Positions 13,001 to 28,836 of a stretch of DNA of 64,000 bases are shown here, in pieces (the first letter of the stretch is position 1; each line of letters starts with the position of its first letter). The DNA is from Triglochin maritima (Eukaryota > Streptophyta > Magnoliopsida > Alismatales > Juncaginaceae): NCBI GenBank assembly GCA_963682175.1, contig OY821777.1, forward strand, positions 3,055,501-3,119,500, in the 5' to 3' direction. The notes under the pieces are model-generated. The model searched no databases. It saw nothing but the letters and a program-made list of their open reading frames with translations, and had not been told where the DNA came from. The position numbers and the translations under genes were made by a program.

Positions 13001-13614
13001 GATAACCAGCTAGACTCGTTGTGTCATTAAATATTAATGTACAACTCCTGCATAACCATTGTATTGCATACACACAAAAATAGACGAAGAATCAAGATAT
13101 GGACATATTTAATCCGTCTGATATGGTACTTTTTTATTAATCGGTATTTAATTCTTAAGCATTGAATTGTCGTGGAATATTCTTTTAAATATTATTAAGA
13201 GACAGTTTTAGAACGATCGTAAGGCAAAAAAGAAAAAGTTAAGCACACAACAACAACGACAACAAGAATTACAGTTTGGGCACATGAATCGTATTCTTCC
13301 ATGCACTTTTATATCCAATTAAGCGTACTAAATTGCTAAACTTAATGATACAAAAATCATGTCTAACCAGCTTGGATACTAAATGATGAAAATGTATGGA
13401 GAAATTAGGAGATTGTACGTACCAGCATTTGCGAGACGATGATAGAAGACCCGAGAGGTCGAAGCAAGAAATGCAAGAAGCGAGAGACGACGATAATGAG
13501 GGTCATTTGGATCATCAGGGTAGGGGTGAAGGCGGTGAAGGGGGTTCCGTTCACCCATAGCCCGGAGGAGGAAGATGAGAATCGGAGAGCGTGCTTGCAC
13601 TCTTCCATCGCCAT
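10031..13614 (-). CDS. Cation/H+ antiporter, CHX family (CPA2)
   Basis: A CHX-type monovalent cation/H+ exchanger of plant endomembranes or plasma membrane. Exons in transcript order: 13614-13423, 12920-12484, 12377-11789, 11609-11294, 11125-10665, 10375-10031. All junctions are GT-AG and in phase, giving 779 residues, usual for the family. The N-terminal two fifths are hydrophobic, with the hallmark TGIIVGPSLLGR after the first exon and VMNAKGITEL near the end of the membrane domain. The cytosolic C-terminal region has VGRRDGQLSALTDGM and ends in GDLLSSGDF and LVVQQQ, as in other CHX proteins. In the helix that carries ND/DD or a single Asp in CPA2 relatives, this protein reads SAFLETVLIT. 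The member number and the ion carried are not determinable. Intron 1 is about 500 bp; the others are short. Confidence 0.93.
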
Positions 13615-15015
13615 TCAACTTCAGGACTCAGAAACTCTAAACTAATCAAATTTGGATTCGAATGAATACACAACGACTACAAGAACTCAGAAGATGGATG
13701 GGGATCGAGAGAGGGAATGGTGAGAGTTTTGTGATTTTGTTTCGGTGTTTTGTGTGGGCACCCTTGTCTTAAGTTGTATATTAACTTTTGGCCTTATAAA
13801 CTAACTATTGTTACCAATATATACCCTCATTATCTTAAATCGATATTGTCTTGGACAAATTGTTCTTCTTGACAAATGGCAAAATTTTCATTTTGTTCAA
13901 TATTATTCTTTTTCTGACTTCGAAATAGCCAAATATAAAAGAATTGTGTAGACATCTCATGATACTTTGATGATATGATATCTGGCAAGGGTTTTTGAGC
14001 AAAAACTTTCGGAATTTTTTAGTTACGTATAGCTTCTCAAAATCATGCGGAAATAGAAAGTTATGGTTTATTTTGTTGCTCTCAGCTGACTGACGTGGGG
14101 TTGATTGTCTATTGCTATTTTGGGTATGATTCAACCAAACAAACAACTTAACAACCTGCAGGTTTGTTGATTACCATGTCGAAGACGTTGATGATTACGA
14201 TCATAGGACTTGATTTTTCATATTTATATATCATCCACACGAGCAACAAAAAATGTATCCGTTACTCAAAATGGATCTATATAGTATACGACGTGTAAAT
14301 ACTTCTGTCTTAGGTTGACTAGTCATCTACAGTAATTCGAAAGAGAATAGGTCGGGTCCCGATGGGGAAATGAAAGTCGTCATTATCAATTCCAAGAGTT
14401 CATAATAATTTATTACAGAACCGTCTTTTTTTGGATTAAGGAGGTGCAGGGACTTTTGAAACCAGCTTATCAGGAATCTACATATACACATCACAATTAA
14501 CTCCCAAAGGATGGAAATATCGGAGAGCTGAAGATTAGCTCAAAAAAATGGGTGAAAATTCATGACTCCAATCACTAAAACCACAATTAAAGTATTATAA
14601 TTTCTTGTTGAAGTAGATCATCACTTGAAATATGTAATCATTTTGCTCGAAGAAGATGCCAAAGAACTGATGAGCATGTTCAGAACAAGTTAAATAGAGA
14701 ATCATATTGAAAGATTATTCAAACATGTATAGACTACTATATAAAACAAATTATTATTGAGTACATACTCCACACGCATGAAAACTGAAAAGACAACATT
14801 CAGGTGAATCTTAAGTTGCAGACCGCAGTGGACGTTGATACCTAACTAAACAAGTGGATTTTGCAACATAGTATTTACACATCACGAAAAAGAAGCTAAA
14901 CTACTTCACCTAAGAAATAGAACTCCAGGATTCTCTTCTGCTGTAAATGTAAGTTAAATAAAATATATAACAGGAGTAAATAGCTCCAGCTCAACTTTGT
15001 TGTAGTTGTGAAAGA
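13615..15015. other. Intergenic: antiporter 5' flank and ROP 3' flank
   Basis: About 1.4 kb of AT-rich DNA. The first 150 bases should hold the antiporter 5' leader and promoter; the last few hundred hold the ROP 3' UTR. ORFs such as 13835-14146 (minus) have no recognisable product. No repeats or RNA genes stood out. Confidence 0.4.
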
Positions 15016-18792
<3,777 letters not shown>

Positions 18793-18794
18793 TG

Positions 18795-19078
18795 TGTTCT
18801 AAAAGTTTTTTACTTTTATATGTCAATTATTATGAATTGGATGTGCAAAAATTTTGTTCATTGATCATTGTATTCGTCTTTTAGAAATGTTAAGGAAAAT
18901 ACTCTTTATCCTTAACCGTAGAGTTCTAAAAGATAATTGTTTACATAAATCAAAAGTTATTCACAATCATGGTAATTAACATGAAACATTAATTGCCGAA
19001 ATAAGATTGTCGTATTGGTTAAAAAATATTGTAGTTCTACAAATATTTTACAACACAAGTATATAAAAGAAGAAAATG
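18795..19078. repeat. Direct repeat, copy A (about 284 bp)
   Basis: Begins TGTTCTAAAAG and matches 19351-19633 over its whole length with scattered substitutions and small indels. Shared blocks include TGTCAATTATTATGAATTG, TATTCGTCTTTTAGAA and CAATCATGGTAAT. It is probably a truncated copy of the same LTR-like sequence as copy B. Confidence 0.8.
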
Positions 19079-19350
19079 GTCATTCATTCTCTCAAGAGTG
19101 TTTGATCAGGAATAGCAACATAAAAAACGTTCGACAATATCATAACCTTCTTGATATATGTGTTAGGTTTTGGATGAGGATCTGTGATCCATTTTACCCC
19201 CTTAATTAATCGACTATAATTAATATTTACGGAAACTACATAATTCGCGCCAGCAAATGACCTCAAATCAACTATAATTAGCAACTACGTGTGTCACGAT
19301 TGCTAAGTTTTCGGAATGCTCTATTAGCCTGTCGCATCATGAAGGGAATA

Positions 19351-19633
19351 TGTTCTAAAAGTTTTACTTTTAAATGTCAATTATTATGAATTGAATGAGA
19401 AATCATTTTGTTCCTTGTTTACGTTATTCGTCTTTTAGAAGTGTTAAGGAAAAAACTCTTGGTCCTTAACGGTAGGGCTCTAAAAGATATCGGTTTACAT
19501 AAAGCAAAAGATATTCGCAATCATGGTAATAAACATGAGATATTTATTACCGAGTTAAGATTGTTGTGTTGGTCATAGATCATTGTAGCTCTACAAATGA
19601 GTGACAACACGGGTACGCAAAAGAGAAAAATAT
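19351..19633. repeat. Direct repeat, copy B (about 283 bp)
   Basis: The partner of 18795-19078, in the same orientation and about 555 bp downstream. Copy B continues into the longer LTR-like segment that contains palindrome cluster 2; copy A breaks off into unrelated sequence after about 19080. Confidence 0.8.
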
Positions 19634-20509
19634 TACTTTTGTATACCGAATTGACCTAACAAGTAAAATGTTATAGAAATGTGTTTATGTGTCATTAATA
19701 TTTTACTGTGTCCTTGGTCCTTTGATATGAGACTTATATCTGATCGCTTAAGGAGTGCTTAATTAGACTAGTGTCTTAAGCTATCGATGAGTGTAGTGTA
19801 AAGGCATTAGTTGGTTAAGTATGACTTTTGTTGGAGAAGATAGTTAGTCAAAAGATTATCATTGCCCCTCATAATTGAGTGATGATATTAGTGGACCCCT
19901 TGATAAAGCAAAGTTATAATGTGCACAATGTGATTTGAGTTAAGTCACATATTTATAACTAACTTAAAGAGATCAAGAAATTAATACTAATACAAAGATG
20001 ACACAATACTACTTTGTGTGTATTCTTAATATCACGAGGCAATTGACGGACACAAGTGGTGCACTCCATCACTAAATGGATCAGGTTTTGATTCGAGTAG
20101 AATTAAGACATCTAACTAATTGGGAGCTATAATGTGTAGCTAGATACCGCTTATAGCTTGTGGTATTAAGCTCTTAATATCACTGTCAACTTAGTTTAGA
20201 TCCTCCCATAGGTCACACCACAAAACTGGGAAACAAGAAATGGGAATTTTGAGTTCATAAGATGTGTCGGGTTTCATGTAGAAAATATGACACATGGGGT
20301 GAACAAGCAAAATCAAAATTATGTTGTGATTAATAACATAATTAGAATCTAAATTAAATTCATATGTGATGTAAATATTATGGGGTGTAATGATTGATCA
20401 TTACATAAGATAACATGTTACATAAGTTGTGAATTTACTACTAATCCCGAAATGTCAAATTTTGTAGGGGTTAAACCGAAATTTGACAAGTCTGCAGTAC
20501 AGTGCTCAA

Positions 20510-20720
20510 CGGTCGACCGATCAGCAGTAAACGGTCGACCGGACACGTCTCGACCGATAATAGGGAATTTTCGTCTGTTCGGAACGGTCGACCGAATCTA
20601 TCGGTCGGTCGACCGAACATTGCGATGAAATTTTTTATTGTTGCGAACGGCCAACCGAATGTCGAACGGTCGACCGAAACTTGGTTCGAGCGGTCGACCG
20701 AACCTTCAAACGGTCGACCG
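20510..20720. repeat. Paired palindromic decamers, cluster 2
   Basis: Seven exact CGGTCGACCG copies start at 20510, 20532, 20585, 20606, 20667, 20691 and 20711, with variants near 20547 and 20648. Pairs are 22, 21, 19 and 20 bp apart, matching the spacing in cluster 1, although the sequence outside the decamers is different. Confidence 0.9.
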
Positions 20721-21737
20721 GTCCAGACGGTTATATGCAGAATTAATTTAAGAATTAATTAGATCATGCATGGAATTGGTCCATAATTGATTTAATTCGT
20801 GGCTAAGATTATTTGTTATCAAATAATGAATGGTTAGATGGAAGTTTGCATGAAATCATGGCAAGAGGTTGCACATGAATAGGTAATTTGGAGAGAACTT
20901 ATAAATACAAGTTTATCTCGTTACCTCAAATTAATTCATTTATTTTTCTCATGCAAAATCTCTCTCCATAATTCTCCACGAAATTTCCTTAATTCTTAAG
21001 ATTAGTTTTAGTCTTCAGGGATCATCTTCTCAAGGGAACTAAAGAGGGGTTAGTAATTAGATTCTAAACCCTATTGGAGATTGAGAGGCTAGCTCTTCTC
21101 TCTCCAATCTTGTTTAGAGTTTGGTGAAATCTCGGAGGCATCCGGCGCAGCAACAAGCATCCTCAACGTCTCAGAGTTTTCAAGAAGTTTTAGAGAACTT
21201 CTAGGTATGAATTTTAGAGTCTCATGTTTGTTTTAATAAAAGTTTTAAAACTAGTTATTGAAACAAACTCATGCATGCATGAAACAAATCAAAAAAAAAT
21301 TGTAATTGATCCTTATTATGCATAAAATTTCGAAAATATATATGCACAATTAAACATGAAATCCTACACATCATTCCTACGACCCATCAAATACCCCAAA
21401 ACGCACAAAACGACTAGTTGAAATCATTACATCCTCCTTTGGGAAAATGTTTAAGCCTTTGAGGTTTTGTGTTGTATGTGAGACACCTATAATATCGAGC
21501 TTGTTGTTACACAACTGAAAAGAGATGTGCCAAGTTGTTTCTATTTCAATAAAGAAAAAGGAGCATTGTGTCAATACTCGTGGAAGTTATGGGTTATATT
21601 TGCCTTTTTTAGAGGGGCAATCTTGGTCATCCTTTGAAATAAATTAAGTCAAATCAACGTTCGGTGAAAACTTCGTATTGTTTGTCTGAAAGAGTGTGCG
21701 TGTTAGTTTATGATTTCCTTGCAATTTTTTTATATGA

Positions 21738-24700
21738 ATGAGAAGAAAAGCACATAGCAGTACGAAGATCAGTTACCCTTTAATAATATCACTAAAAGTC
21801 GCTTCACTAGCAAGTCAACGTAACTTTGTCAAAACACCAGTTCGAGGGATTGTGACTTACCATTTAGATCTTTATCAAACTCTTTATGTTTCATCTCTTT
21901 CTCGTAATTTAGTTTCTTTGTCTAAACTTGATATAGCCGGTTAATATTTTAAGTTTGGGAATGGAAGTTTCAGTTTGTTTAAGCAAAATCTTCTTGTTGG
22001 TTCTGGTATTCGTTGTGATGGTTTATACAAGTTAAATCTTGATAATTTGTTTGTTGAAACCTTATTGACCTTGCATCATAATGTTGGTATGAAATGTGGT
22101 TTGATGGATGAAAGTTCAGCTTACTTGTGGCATAAACGATTGTGTCATGTATCCAAACAAAGAATGCAAAGATTAGTAAAGAATGAAATCCTTCCTAATT
22201 TGGATTTTACTGATATTAATGTATGTGTGGATTGTATTAAAGGAAAATTCACAAAACACACAATTAAGAAATCAGCCACAAGAAGCACACAACTCCTTGA
22301 AATTGTACACACTGATATATGTGGACCTTTTGATGTTCCATCCTTTAGTGGGGAAAAATATTTTATCGCCTTTATTGACGATTTTTCACGTTATGGTTAT
22401 GTCTACTTGTTGCATGAAAAATCTCAAGCAGCAAATACTTTAGTGGTGTTTGTTAATGAGGTTGAAAGACAACTAGACAAAAAGGTGAAAATAATTAGAT
22501 CTGACAGAGATGGTGAATATAATGAAAAGTATGAGATGAAAGTGGACAATGTCTTGGTCCATTTGCTAAATTTCTTGAAGGACGTGGTATTTGTGCTCAA
22601 TACACAATGTCAGGCACACCACAACAGAATGGTGTTGCAGAAAGACGTAATCGTACCTTAATGGATATTGTTAGAAGTATGTTAAATAACTGTTCATTGC
22701 CTTTATCATTGTGGATGCATGCCTTAAAAAACCGCTATGTATTTGTTAAATAGGATTCCTAGTAAGACAGTTCCAAAGACTCCTTTTGAATTGTGGACGG
22801 GAAAGAAATCTAGTTTAAGGCACTTGTATGTTTGGGGTTGCCTAGCGGAAGTAAGAATTTATAATCCACATGAAAAGAAACTGGATTCAAGAACGACCAG
22901 TGGTTTCTTCATTGGTTATCCAGAAAAATCTAAAGGCTTTAGATTTTATTGTCCTAACCATAGTACGAGAATTGTTGAAACTGGAAATGCTAAATTCATT
23001 GAAAATGGTGAGATTAGTGGGAGTAAAGAACCACTGATGCATTGCATACATTGCATCATATGTCTTTCATTTAGATTAATTTTATATCAATAAATGCTAC
23101 TAAGGTATGTGTTTAGTCCTATTTACAGAATACAGGGACCTGAATGCAAATTACCCACATCCCGAGCATAAATGCGTGCAAAAGACTCATTTCTATCATA
23201 AAGACCAAGCTCAAGATTATCGGGTTTCAAATGGAAATGTATCCAAGCATAAAAGCATCCAAGATCTAATTACAAAAAGAACAAGGACTTAAGCACAAAA
23301 GTAGCCAGAGACATAATTGCAAGAAGTCAAGGACCTAATTGTAAATCACGAGTAGCTTTTATTATTATGGAGAAAATCTAAAGAAAAATCAATGTGGATC
23401 TCCAAATATATGAAGGAAATAATTCGGAGCTCAAAAGAATGGAAAGAAATCATCCAGACGCGAAAAAGAGGATCAAATCATACCATAAACACACAGCAAA
23501 AATCCGGACCTAATCAGAGCAAGATATGCGGCGTTTTAGCCGCACATTACACTTGACATGCGGCGATTCCGCCGCCCCAGAGTCGATCCGCGTCTCCAAA
23601 TTTTGTCCAGTCGTGTCTGGACACGTGTACTTTCCAATGTTATACTTAGGTCCCTTGTAGCAACTATAAATAGACCCAAGAACGATGTTAAAAGGGTCCT
23701 TGGTGGTTGTTCTTATTTTTGTTCCTTAGTTTTAGTAATAAAATTATGTCTTTTATTTCATGTTTGTTTTTAATTTTCTTTTGTAATTCCTCTAGGACCC
23801 TTTCTCCTTCCTCCCATCCATGAGTTTCTACCTCTTTCCAAAGGGTGGAGGTGACGGATTTAGGGTGAAGAGAAGATGAATAAATGTTATTATTTTAATT
23901 TCGTGATTAGTATATTTTGATTACTTGAGTTTATGTTAAATCATTTATCATGTAATGCTTCATAACTAACATGATTTATTATAAGTTTCTGAATTCTCTA
24001 ATCTAAACACTAAATCTAAACCTCCACCCAACGGAATTCACCTCTTTGTTCTTGTTTTAGTTTTATTTGTTCTTGTTTCTTGCCTTAGATAATAAAAACC
24101 AAAAACCTCAAAAACCCAATTTATTCTTCTCTCCTTCTTTCCCCCAATCGAAATCACACTAATAACAGATCTCTCACTCCTTGTGTTCGACCCGTACTTG
24201 CCACGTCTTCATTGACGCCGTGCACTTGCAGTATAAACTTAATTCTCATCAACCACGTAAAGTGGAAATTCAAGAAGTAATGGTGCAAGTTTCTTTACAC
24301 ATTACTTCTTCTAATGTTGTTGTTCCTACAATTGTAAAGCAATTTGACAATGTACAAGAACAACAAATTAATGACCAAACACCTCACAATAAAGTTGTCA
24401 ACAATGAAACTTTAGTAAATGAACCACATGAAGTGACATTAAGAAGGTCTGAAAGACCAAGGAAACATGCTATTTCTGATGATTATGTGGTTTATTTTCA
24501 AGAGTCAGAACTTGACATTAGAATTAATGAAGATCCAGTTTCATTTTCACTAGCCATGGAAAGTACTAATTCTATTAAGTGGTTGGATGTCATGAAAGAA
24601 TTGAAATCAATGGATCACAATAAAGCCTGAGATCTTGTAGAATTGCCTGAAGGTTCTAAAAGAGTTGGGTGTAAGTGGGTCTTTAAGACTAAACTCGATT

Positions 24701-26103
24701 CTAATGGCAATATCGAAAGACACAATGCTAGACTTGTTGTCAAAGGTTTCACTCAGAAAAGTGGTATTTACTACAAAGAGACATTTCCCCTTGTATCTAA
24801 AAAGGACTCTCTTAGAATTATTATGGCATTAGTAGCTCATTATGATTTGGAGTTACATCAAATGGATGTGAAAACTGCATTTCTCAATGGAAATTTATAT
24901 GAAGAAGTATACATGGAACAACCTGAGGGTTTTGTAATTGAAGGAAAGGAACACATGGTGTGTAAATTTAAGAAATCAATATACGGACTTAAGCAAGCTT
25001 CCCGTCAATGGTATCTCAAGTTTAATGATACAATTACTTCCTTTGGATTTAATGAAAATGCTGTTGATCGATGTATATATCTGAAGGCCAGTGGGAGTAA
25101 ATTTATATTTCTGATTTTGTATGTTGACGATCTCTTGCTAGCTACTAATGATCTTAGTTTATTACATGAAACCAAGAAATTTCTCTCTAACAACTTTGAA
25201 ATGAAAGATATGGGTGAGGCATCCTATGTGATAGGAATAGAAATATTCCACGATAGATCACAATGATTGTTAGGGTTGTCTCAGAAAGTATATATTAACA
25301 AAGTTTTAGAGAGATTTAAAATGGAAAGTTGTTCAACAGGTGTTGTTCCAATTCAGAAAGGGGATAAATTTAATCTTAAGCAATGTCCAAAGAATGAATT
25401 GGAACATAAACAAATGGAGAATATTCCTTATGCATCCATTGTTGGAAGTTTGATGTATGCTCAGACTTGTACTCGACCAGACATCAATTTTGTTGTCGGT
25501 ATGCTGGGTAGATATCAAAGCAATCCTGGAATAGATCATTGGAGAGCTGCAAAGAAAGTATTAAGATTCTTGCAAGGAACGAAGGATCGCACGCTCACTT
25601 ATAGGCGGTTTGATCACCTCGAGGTGATTGGATATTCAGATTCAGACTTTGCAGGATGTGTAGATACTAGAAAATCTACATTTGGATATTTGTTTCTTTT
25701 AGCTGAAGGGGCAATATCTTGGAAGAGTGCGAAGCAGTCTGTCATTGCTGCGTCCACTATGGAGGCTGAGTTTGTAGCATGCTTTGAGGCTACAGTTCAT
25801 GGTTTATGGTTGCGGAATTATATTTCAGGATTTGGAATTGTCAACTCTATTGTCAAGCCACTAAAAATTTATTGTGATAATGCCGCAGCAGTCTTCTTTT
25901 CTAAGAACGACAAGTATTCAAAAGGTGCTAAACACATGGAATTGAAATACTATGCCGTTAAAGAAGAAGTTCAGAAACAAAGGGTGTCAATCGAACATAT
26001 AAGCACCAATTTAATGGTTGTGGATCCGTTGACTAAAGGTTTGCCACCAAATACATTTATGGAACATGTCGAACGGATGGGCATTATTGAAAACAATTAT
26101 TGA
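21738..26103 (+). pseudogene. Ty1/copia retrotransposon pol remnant, split by a solo LTR
   Basis: A decayed copia polyprotein gene. In order: a gag-pre-integrase region (SRNLVSLSKLD, then WHKRLCHVS with the zinc-binding His/Cys motif), integrase core (HTDICGPF, IDDFSRYGY, SDRDGEY), a conserved post-integrase block (LRHLYVWGC), reverse transcriptase (KWVFKTKLD, MDVKTAFLNG, YGLKQASRQWY, LYVDDLLL) and RNase H (YSDSDFAGC, CDNAAAVFF). Gag and protease are missing or unrecognisable on the 5' side. Breaks: an in-frame stop near 21943, frame changes near 22530 and 22690, a 1.2-kb LTR insertion at 23035-24251, and stops near 24628 and 25264. A purine tract AGTGGGAGAA stands before the 3' LTR start at 26506. 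The element cannot encode an intact polyprotein. Confidence 0.93.
23035..24251. mobile_element. Solo LTR nested in the copia pol, TSD ACCAC
   Basis: A 1217-bp unit with TGATG...CATCA ends is flanked by ACCAC at 23030-23034 and 24252-24256. It interrupts the copia coding region exactly at the duplicated site, and the host reading frame resumes on the far side. Inside are a TATA-like CTATAAATAGA near 23670 and a run ending in GTGCACTTGCAG. No internal genes remain, so it is a solo LTR left by recombination. I cannot assign the lineage with confidence; a Ty3/gypsy origin is likely from general architecture. Confidence 0.85.
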
Positions 26104-26505
26104 TGATGCATATTAATGTAGTATGTATGTTATGTTGTTGACCTATTGAATTCGCTTATGAATTGTTTCTGAAATTATATTTTCCCGTTTCATTATCATA
26201 GTACATGTACATCAATGATTTATGTGATTAAACAAGAAATGTCTTTTATAAAGACATTATCTTTAGACCATTATGATATCTCTCATTAATGATCATACTA
26301 AATATGAAATCTATATTGTGATACATGGAAGGGAATGTGTCAGAATCTATGACGTACAACCGCCATTATCCTTGTAGGTTTTCATACTTAGTAGTGACTA
26401 ATGTTTTAATTGATATAAAGAAGATTTTTTGCTTAAATTTTGCACATTATGTTTTGTTATTAAATACTTGAAGTTTAATTATGTTACATGGGCTAAGTGG
26501 GAGAA

Positions 26506-27276
26506 TGTTAGATATTTTCTTGTAACCCATGTATTAAGTCTCAACTTTATTAAATTAATAATATTACGAATTAATAATTAATTAATTAAGAAAGATTTAT
26601 GTTAAGTGGGTAGTTACACCATGATGGGTGGTTACTCCCTCTACTTTTATAAAAGGATTGATCCTCCCTCTTCCAAAGATACAAGTTAGTTTTCCCCATC
26701 AAAACTTCTATCAAGCAAAAGTGTGTGAGGGTTGAGAGGGAGAAATCAATTCATAGCAATTGGAGATTTCTCTTCGTCGAATAGAATCATGGAGCAAGGT
26801 ATGTGTTCTTTGTCTTCTCTTTAATATCATTGTGGAAATCATTTGTTCAAGATCCTATAATATGCAATTAGGATTTTTTTTTGTTGTGCATTAATCATGA
26901 AGCAAGTAAATAAAACTTACATTAGTAAGCAGACTGACCCTTGTTAAGTAGAGATAATAACCTGTACTAATGATATGTCAATGCTCTTGGAAGACTGGTT
27001 GGCTTGGACTGATCCGACCCGTTGAGTATGTGGGAGCATTCATTTCAAGTTTCAACTATGAATTGGATGGACTCCCTTGCCTTGTAGAAATATGAACCTT
27101 GAACAATTGCACTTCCAGATGAGCACACTGTTAACTATTAGGTTTGTTTGGATTGAGTCTTTGACTTGCGGATTGAGTAGGAAACTCAGACACATAGGCC
27201 GAAGTTATTCAAACAACTAATTGCAGATCATGGTTTTTACTCCTTAATTTGAATATTGACCTTGATTTTTTTTTGT
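26506..27276 (+). mobile_element. 3' LTR of the copia element (incomplete)
   Basis: TGTTAGATATTTTCTTGTAA starts right after the polypurine tract AAGTGGGAGAA, as expected for a copia 3' LTR. A TATA-like TTTATAAAAGG lies near 26647. The right part is interrupted by another LTR-like unit from 27277 and the true end was not found. No matching 5' LTR was recognised upstream of the pol. Confidence 0.65.
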
Positions 27277-28806
27277 TGATTAGTAGAATATTATGCATCA
27301 TATTCATGCTATATATCATTTATTTTATCCCAATATTGTGGTACTCGAGTTGTTGTTTGTAGTGTTTCAGGAGTTAGGTAATAAATAAGAGGAAGAGAGC
27401 AAAAATGACCTAAATGTAACAAATATGAACTGATTTGGAAAGTTATGGACCTATTTGTAATGCACAATGACTGGATCACAAATCAGGAATGACCCAAGTG
27501 AAACCCTGGAGGGACCTGATTGTGTGAAGTGCAAAATATGGTCACATAACTTGAATCAGATCAATATTTCGAGCCAGCAGACCATGACTTCACCCCACGT
27601 GCCAAATGAAGAAACAAAGCCAGAGACAAAATCGCAACTCGATCAGATCCATTTGATCTGCCACTGGCGGATCAAAATGATTCAAAGGGTCTCAAATTTT
27701 GGTCACGATTCGGGTTGTCGAGTCAGAGCATTCCTGGACTATCAGAAGTGATTTAGAGTCGTCCGATTATTCCCAAATTAATCATAAACCATGTATTAGT
27801 CTATATATACCATTGTAATCCTTCCTCTCCCACTTCTTCTTGCTTCTCCATTAGTTTTAGGTTTTATTTTGCTGCTGATTGGTGTAGTTGGAGGAGAAGA
27901 AACATACTTTGCAATTCTTTTATTTCAATCAAGTGTGAGTTTTGTTCTTTAAATACATGTTTTTTACTTTGATGCAATTTCTTTGATGTTGTTGTTTGTT
28001 TAATCTTGCTTTTAGTTATTTCCATTATAGGTTCATGTTATTTTATGTTTTCTTTAGTGTAGAGACGAGTATAGAGTAGTTCATCCCCATTGGGGGTGAA
28101 GAAGAAAGTGATTTGATCATGTGATGAACTAGTATGCGTTAATCTTAATCATTTGAGCTTTACATGATTTCTATAACCATCTTATGAGATTTCACTATTA
28201 TCATTGTTGTGCTAATGCTCTTGAGTGAAGCTTAGCACATGCTTAGATTAGTGAGTGTATTTTTATGGGGAATGATGATGTGAGGATAAGGATAGAGTGG
28301 AAGAATGGAACAAGACTTGTGCATACATGTACTCATGTTGACTTTATCTTAATTAATGTCTTTGTATGTTTTAATGATTGTGATAAATCTTGTTTCATGT
28401 GGAGACATAGTTGGATTTGAGTCATAATGCATGTGAACATATTAGCTTCATTTTAATTATTGTTTTGTATGTTTTAATGATAATGTTTTATTTTATTTCA
28501 TGTGTACGCAAAATTAGAGTTGAGTTTTATGAATTTCATGTATGAGATATTTTGATGAGCACATTTGAACACACAATACACTACACATTTTCAATTTCAT
28601 GTTCATTTTCTACCCCCTATGGGTCTAGTTTTATCGCTTATTTTCCAATTTCTTTCACATTGTAGTGTAGTTTCGACTTTAGTCTCATTTTCTTTCCCCG
28701 CTCGAGTATCGCTAATCCGACTCGCGTACGCTCCTTGTAGATCACCCCGTGCTTGGCACCGCTTCAACGCGATTGCGCACTTGCAGTAATTAAACTGGTT
28801 CAATCA
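27277..28806. mobile_element. Second LTR-like unit, TGATT...AATCA
   Basis: A roughly 1530-bp unit begins TGATTAG and ends GTTCAATCA. Its architecture recalls the solo LTR at 23035: ATGCATCATAT near the start, a TATA-like TCTATATATACC near 27800, and a terminal GCGCACTTGCAG. The flanks TTTGT (27272-27276) and TGTGT (28807-28811) agree at four of five bases, so a target duplication is possible but not certain. Confidence 0.5.
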
Positions 28807-28836
28807 TGTGTTTTCCCTATATTTTGAATACCTTGT

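Larger units (their letters stand above)
19351..21370 (+). mobile_element. LTR-like segment containing palindrome cluster 2
   Basis: The segment has a TATA-like ACTTATAAATACAAG near 20900, a pyrimidine-rich transcribed-leader-like stretch, a GC-richer block GCATCCGGCGCAGC near 21139, and a right edge near ATCCTACA at about 21368, all typical of a plant copia LTR. The left edge is set only by the start of the direct repeat, and no target-site duplication was found. It precedes the copia pol remnant but differs from the LTR that follows that pol at 26506, so it may be a separate, earlier insertion. Confidence 0.35.

Noticed and set aside
20502..20762. 86-codon ORF with repeated GRP/ERSTE residues
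   Set aside because: Again produced by palindrome cluster 2, not a gene.
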